This document shows, piece after piece, positions 5,495 through 6,338 of a DNA stretch of 6,338 nucleotides. The stretch comes from Chloroflexota bacterium. Its GTDB lineage: Bacteria > Chloroflexota > Anaerolineae > Anaerolineales > E44-bin32. Positions within the stretch are counted from its first letter, which is position 1. Every line of letters starts with the position of its first letter. The DNA lies in contig JAPLGR010000587.1 of the NCBI GenBank assembly GCA_026390045.1, positions 1 to 6,338 on the forward strand, given 5' to 3'. The notes under the pieces were generated by a model. That model saw only the letters and a program-made list of their open reading frames with translations, made no database searches and was not told the origin of the DNA. The translations under genes and the position numbers were made by a program.

Positions 5495-5523
5495 AGAGTA
5501 GCACAACTGGCATGGCCAGTCAA
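5495..5523 (-). promoter_or_regulatory. Sigma70-type promoter for the cold-shock gene
   Basis: On the minus strand TTGACT (5518-5523, 5/6 to consensus) is followed after exactly 17 bases by TACTCT (5495-5500), with a TG one base before the -10 making it extended. The start site would be near 5487-5488, giving a leader of about 115 bases. The surrounding DNA is visibly more A+T-rich than the flanking genes, as expected of a promoter. Confidence 0.65.
5506..5520. promoter_or_regulatory. Dyad in the csp promoter spacer, candidate operator
   Basis: ACTGGC-ATG-GCCAGT is a perfect 6-bp inverted repeat with a 3-base centre. It sits between the -35 and -10 and overlaps the -35 hexamer. A dimeric regulator bound here would block or reshape polymerase binding. 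The regulator is unknown and the symmetry could be chance. Confidence 0.35.
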
Positions 5524-5579
5524 TCGACGTTAGTTGGCCCACAATGATTACTTCGCAACGCTCGATCACTCTCTGATTC

Positions 5580-5595
5580 GTGGGTCCGCTCCCAC
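5580..5595. other. Short inverted repeat downstream of the hydrolase gene
   Basis: GTGGG and CCCAC flank a 6-base loop, 48 bases past the hydrolase stop. There is no T-run on either strand, so it is a weak terminator candidate at best. Apart from this and the csp promoter, I see no gene or signal in 5524-5642. Confidence 0.2.
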
Positions 5596-5642
5596 ATCCA
5601 CGCCCAAGAGCTTTCCCGGTTCTCCGTCTCATCCCGGGCACG

Positions 5643-6338
5643 TCAGCCGGCAGCCTGGCTGTCAAAGAAGGACCGCCACATGTTCCCTGCCAGCATCCGG
5701 ACGTCGGGATGCCCCTCGGCAAACGCGCGCAGGCGCGCAAGGTGCGTGCCGAGAACGATGCGGTTGAGCCAGGCAGGTGTTACGCCGTAATCGTGGCTTA
5801 CCGGCGCCGCGTCCGCGCACTGAAAGACCCAGCGGTCACCATCCTGCATGACGACCCCGCAGTGCCCGCGCGTGTGCCCGAACAGCGGGATCAGATACAT
5901 CACCGGGCTGAACGGCAGGCGGATCGCCTCAAAGCCACGCCATTCCGCATCCGTCTTGTCGTACAGCACCCAGCGCGGTCCATGAGCGGCATCGGCACGG
6001 TCGTAGGCCAGTTCGATCCATGACCGCGGATGCAGGAACGCCTGATGCTCACGCCGGTGGACATAGATCAGAGCCTGCGGGAAGTCCGGCAGCCCCCCGG
6101 CGTGATCAAAATGCAGATGCGTCAGGACAATATGCTGGACGGCCTCGGCCGAGATTCCCCGCTTCGCCAGCTGGCGCAAAGCCGTTGTGTCTGGATCGCG
6201 CTGCAGGCCGAAGTTCCGCGCGAACAGCCGCACGATCCAGTTGGGATTCTCGTGATCATGCGGGCCCACGCCGGTGTCGACCAAGACAAGCCCCTGGTCC
6301 GTCTCGACCGCGATGCAAGTCCCGCCCACCTCCCAACG
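5643..6338 (-). CDS. Metallo-beta-lactamase-fold hydrolase, N-terminus outside window
   Basis: The frame is open to the window edge, so 231 residues are visible and the true start lies beyond 6338; the GTG at 6327-6329 is probably an internal Val. Counting from that codon, the strand G-L-V-L-V-D-T-G (13-20) leads to the metal-binding H71-L-H73-F-D75-H76. A further ligand is H152 in G-H-T-R-G-H, and the bridging Asp is D173 in C-A-D-A. This is the MBL/glyoxalase-II-like superfamily, usually binuclear zinc or iron hydrolases acting on esters, lactones or thioesters. The final conserved His (normally in an H-D near the C-terminus) is not found: the matching stretch reads M-L-A-G-N-M-W (212-218). 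The protein resembles the quorum-lactonase-like 'MBL fold metallo-hydrolase' group only in general layout. Substrate unknown. It lies on the same strand as the cold-shock gene but is separated from it by 270 bases that include a promoter, so it is probably a separate unit. Confidence 0.88.
   Translation of the reverse strand, partial: RWEVGGTCIAVETDQGLVLVDTGVGPHDHENPNWIVRLFARNFGLQRDPDTTALRQLAKRGISAEAVQHIVLTHLHFDHAGGLPDFPQALIYVHRREHQAFLHPRSWIELAYDRADAAHGPRWVLYDKTDAEWRGFEAIRLPFSPVMYLIPLFGHTRGHCGVVMQDGDRWVFQCADAAPVSHDYGVTPAWLNRIVLGTHLARLRAFAEGHPDVRMLAGNMWRSFFDSQAAG

Noticed and set aside
5450..5740. 96-codon minus-strand frame between the hydrolase and csp genes
   Set aside because: It overlaps the end of the hydrolase gene in another frame, then spans the csp promoter, has no ribosome binding site and shows codon third positions less G+C-rich than the real genes.
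5580..6023. 147-codon plus-strand frame across the hydrolase gene
   Set aside because: The minus frame carries the HxHxDH motif set; the plus frame has no recognisable domain.

Overview
The window looks like an ordinary chromosomal segment from a G+C-rich bacterium. The mix of genes suggests Chloroflexota (for example an Anaerolineae-type lineage): a bifunctional phosphoglucose/phosphomannose isomerase, an Ig-like plus PD40-propeller anchored protein, a C-terminal 'GC-x-I' redoxin, a LiaF-type four-helix membrane protein and an Arg-variant YbaK-like protein. That assignment is inference from family content and style; no rRNA or marker phylogeny is available here. No mobile element, CRISPR array, tRNA or rRNA is visible.

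Layout from left to right. Bases 1-68 lie downstream of the first gene and contain nothing I can support. Bases 69-551 (minus) encode a small four-helix membrane protein with a Lys/Glu-rich N-terminus; it has a good sigma70-type promoter at 618-646. Bases 718-1185 (plus) encode a YbaK/EbsC-type trans-editing-like protein, apparently expressed as a leaderless mRNA. It runs convergently into the end of a minus-strand four-gene operon, overlapping it by 14 bases.

The operon reads rsmI (4982-4161), then a phosphoglucose/phosphomannose isomerase (4164-3118), then a membrane-anchored Ig-like/beta-propeller protein (3105-1705), then a single-Cys-motif redoxin (1717-1172). The three junctions are a 4-base ATGA overlap, a 12-base gap and a 13-base overlap, so translational coupling is likely. 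The rsmI promoter also has leaderless geometry: TACAAT sits exactly six bases before the GTG start, as it does before the plus-strand YbaK-like gene.

Upstream of rsmI is a cold-shock-domain protein gene (5372-5055, minus) with an acidic tail made of two near-identical 15-residue repeats. It has its own promoter about 115 bases upstream, with a dyad in the promoter spacer and a stable hairpin in the predicted 5' leader. The right edge (5643-6338, minus) is a metallo-beta-lactamase-fold hydrolase whose N-terminus lies outside the window.

The genes cover translation quality (YbaK-like), ribosome modification (RsmI), sugar phosphate isomerisation, cold-shock RNA binding and cell-surface functions. 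I found no convincing undescribed multi-gene system. The points most worth checking are the paired leaderless start sites, the regulatory layout of the cold-shock gene, and several catalytic-motif substitutions.
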